From Bradyrhizobium sp. AZCC 1719 (GTDB lineage Bacteria > Pseudomonadota > Alphaproteobacteria > Rhizobiales > Xanthobacteraceae): a stretch of 64,000 nt of DNA. The translations under genes were made by a program, and so were the position numbers. The stretch lies in contig NZ_JAZHRU010000001.1 in NCBI RefSeq assembly GCF_036924525.1, positions 3,563,001 to 3,627,000 of the forward strand. Reading direction: 5' to 3'. This document shows, piece after piece, positions 62,620-64,000 of the stretch. The stretch's first letter is position 1. Each line of letters begins with the position of its first letter. A model generated the notes under the pieces. The model did not search any database, was not told the origin of the DNA, and was given only the letters and a program-made list of their open reading frames with translations.

Positions 62620-63645
62620 CTATGATTTCGCTTCTCCGACCGTGTCGGCCATCTTCGCGCCGCGCTGACCCAGCGGCTTGTTTCCGCCCTCGGTGCTGTC
62701 GGCTGCGGTCTGATGCTCGATCTCCGCATTGAGTTCGGCACCGAGCAGCACGACGATCGTGGATATCCACATCCACATCATCAAGCCGATCGCGGCCCCG
62801 AGTGAGCCGTACGTCGCGTCGTAGTTTGCGTAATTGGAAAGGTAGAACGACAGCAAGGCCGATCCCGCAAGCCATGCCAGCGTTGCAACCACGCTGCCGA
62901 CGCTCAGCCAGCGCCATTGCGGCGAGCGGCGGCTCGGTCCGAACCGATAGAGCACCGCGAGGCCAAACAGCATCGTCAGGACCAGGACAGGCCAGCGTCC
63001 GAATCGAAACAGCGCATCGGTGACGGCCCCGAGCCCGATCGTGGACAGAACGATCGGAAGCGCGACGACCGAGCCGATGGCGAGAAGCACCGCGACCAGA
63101 CCGCCGAAGGTCAATGCAAGGGAAACCGCGTTGAGCTTGAGAAAGCCACGCTTCTCGTCCTCGTCATAAACCACATTGAGCGCATCGATGATGGCCTTGA
63201 TGCCGCCATTGGCGCTCCACAGCGCAAGCAGAAAGGAGAACAGAAAAGCCAACCCCAGCTTGACGTCGCCCTTGGCGAGCACCCGGTCGACCTGGTCTCT
63301 GACGATGCCGAGCGCGCCCTCCGGCAGGATACCCGCAAGCATCGTCATGTGGTCGTTGATCGTACTCGCCTTGGCGAACAGCGCGTAGGACGAGACAAGG
63401 GCGGTGATCGCCGGGAAGAGGGCAAGCAGGCCATAGAAGACGACGCCTGCGGCAACGGCGAGCAGCCTGTCTTCGCCGACCTGCTGGTAGGTCCTGATCA
63501 GGATATCCTTCCATCCGCTCCAGGGAATTTGCCACGGAGATACCGCGCGGCGGCCGCGGCCCTGATCGGCTGGAGATCCTGAAGTATCCGGCTCGCCCTC
63601 GGCTGGCTCAGGCTTGGTGTCGTGCAGGTAACTCACATGGCTCAC
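62620..63645 (-). CDS. YihY/BrkB-family inner-membrane protein
   Basis: A 341-residue membrane protein with about six helices from ~residue 60. The family motifs AAGVVFYGLLALFPAITALV, NGGIKAIIDALNVVYDEDEKRG and YGSLGAAIGLMMWMWISTIV are present. It ends in a hydrophilic tail. The function of the family is unclear. I place the start at GTG 63645 (a GTG at 63636 is possible), because upstream frame to 63912 overlaps the DapA-family gene. Confidence 0.85.
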   Translation of the reverse strand: MSHVSYLHDTKPEPAEGEPDTSGSPADQGRGRRAVSPWQIPWSGWKDILIRTYQQVGEDRLLAVAAGVVFYGLLALFPAITALVSSYALFAKASTINDHMTMLAGILPEGALGIVRDQVDRVLAKGDVKLGLAFLFSFLLALWSANGGIKAIIDALNVVYDEDEKRGFLKLNAVSLALTFGGLVAVLLAIGSVVALPIVLSTIGLGAVTDALFRFGRWPVLVLTMLFGLAVLYRFGPSRRSPQWRWLSVGSVVATLAWLAGSALLSFYLSNYANYDATYGSLGAAIGLMMWMWISTIVVLLGAELNAEIEHQTAADSTEGGNKPLGQRGAKMADTVGEAKS

Positions 63646-63752
63646 CCGCGTCTCTACGCTTTTAATGCGCAGAGAGCGGCGACGTTCCTGGATCAAGTCG
63701 CGATCAGCAGGTGGCGACACCACGCCGGAGCGCGGTGTCGGCTGGTGGCGAT

Positions 63753-64000
63753 CTAGCGGCCCCAGCGCAACACCACGGGATCGAGCTGGCGGGCGATTTC
63801 GATGAGACCCGCGCGCGCCGCCGGGTGAACCCTTTGCAGGGGATGACGAACCGCGTCCGAACCGATCACGCCGCCTTCCTTCATCAGTATCTTGGCGGCC
63901 TGCAAGCCGCACTGACGGTTCTCGTAATTGATCAGCGGCAGCCAGCGCGCATAAGCTGCCATCGCCTCCTCGCGGCGGCCTGCGAGATAGGGATCGATGA
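63753..64000 (-). CDS. Dihydrodipicolinate synthase/N-acetylneuraminate lyase family protein, C-terminal part (cut by window edge)
   Basis: The last ~80 residues of a DapA/NAL-family aldolase are present, including INYENRQCGLQAAKILMKEG and DAVRHPLQRVHP, typical of the C-terminal helices. The N-terminal part with the Schiff-base lysine lies beyond position 64000. Substrate cannot be told. Confidence 0.7.
   Translation of the reverse strand, partial: IDPYLAGRREEAMAAYARWLPLINYENRQCGLQAAKILMKEGGVIGSDAVRHPLQRVHPAARAGLIEIARQLDPVVLRWGR

Overview
The window looks like chromosome from a high-GC soil alphaproteobacterium of the Bradyrhizobium/Rhodopseudomonas type. The reasons are the many CoA-linked catabolic genes, orphan Bug-type (TctC-like) binding proteins, several class III cyclases, an MHYT-domain histidine kinase, an alphaproteobacterial LexA box (GTTC-N7-GTTC) before dinB, and small proteins typical of that group. 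The assignment rests on gene content only.

Left end to 15.7 kb: two broken genes (an acyl-CoA synthetase tail and an SDR head) are followed by a catabolic regulon. A plus-strand operon (621-6071) encodes a two-subunit Rieske oxygenase, an enoyl-CoA hydratase/isomerase, an SDR, an esterase and an acyl-CoA dehydrogenase. It converges on a minus-strand operon (14845-6090) with an FAD oxidoreductase, a complete Liv-type ABC importer with a built-in acyl-CoA synthetase, and a flavodoxin-fold quinone reductase. A TetR gene follows. Nearly the same 21-bp site (17/21 identical) lies before both operons and is the likely shared operator. The substrate is probably an aromatic or cyclic acid, imported, activated with CoA and oxidised.

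16-22.3 kb: a minus-strand cluster with an enolase-superfamily enzyme, two Bug receptors flanking a secreted lipase-like enzyme, and an HD protein, divergent from a LysR regulator. 22.8-26.1 kb: a hipBA toxin-antitoxin pair behind AT-rich repeats, then an SOS-type dinB. 26.4-34 kb: an AraC regulator, SoxCD sulfite dehydrogenase/cytochrome, an MFS carrier, a GrdB-like protein, a TPR protein, a truncated alcohol dehydrogenase and a ChrR-like cupin.

34-46 kb is a signalling and peroxide region. A class III cyclase is flanked by two decayed 3' pieces of a tRNA-Gln. A MHYT-PAS-kinase-receiver hybrid follows. Next is a tight five-gene operon: two uncharacterised proteins, a Dyp-type peroxidase, a catalase-related protein and a 1071-residue cyclase-like/ATPase/TPR protein. 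The last three genes overlap by 4 nt each.

46-58 kb contains a thiolase, a LuxR-type regulator with a degenerate receiver, and the most unusual locus: an apparent type I secretion system (ABC exporter plus HlyD-type adaptor) beside two strange candidate cargo proteins. One is an Asp/Asn/Gln-rich protein with tetrad repeats, followed by a perfect 12-bp-stem terminator. The other is a 644-residue protein with five copies of a GDYYxxNAVxQTN-like unit. A GNAT-TPR fusion ends this group. 58-64 kb holds a phospholipase D-VTT fusion with an EEP-family hydrolase, then small proteins, a DUF3750 protein, a YihY/BrkB protein and the end of a DapA-family gene cut by the window edge. No rRNA, complete tRNA, CRISPR array or insertion sequence was recognised.
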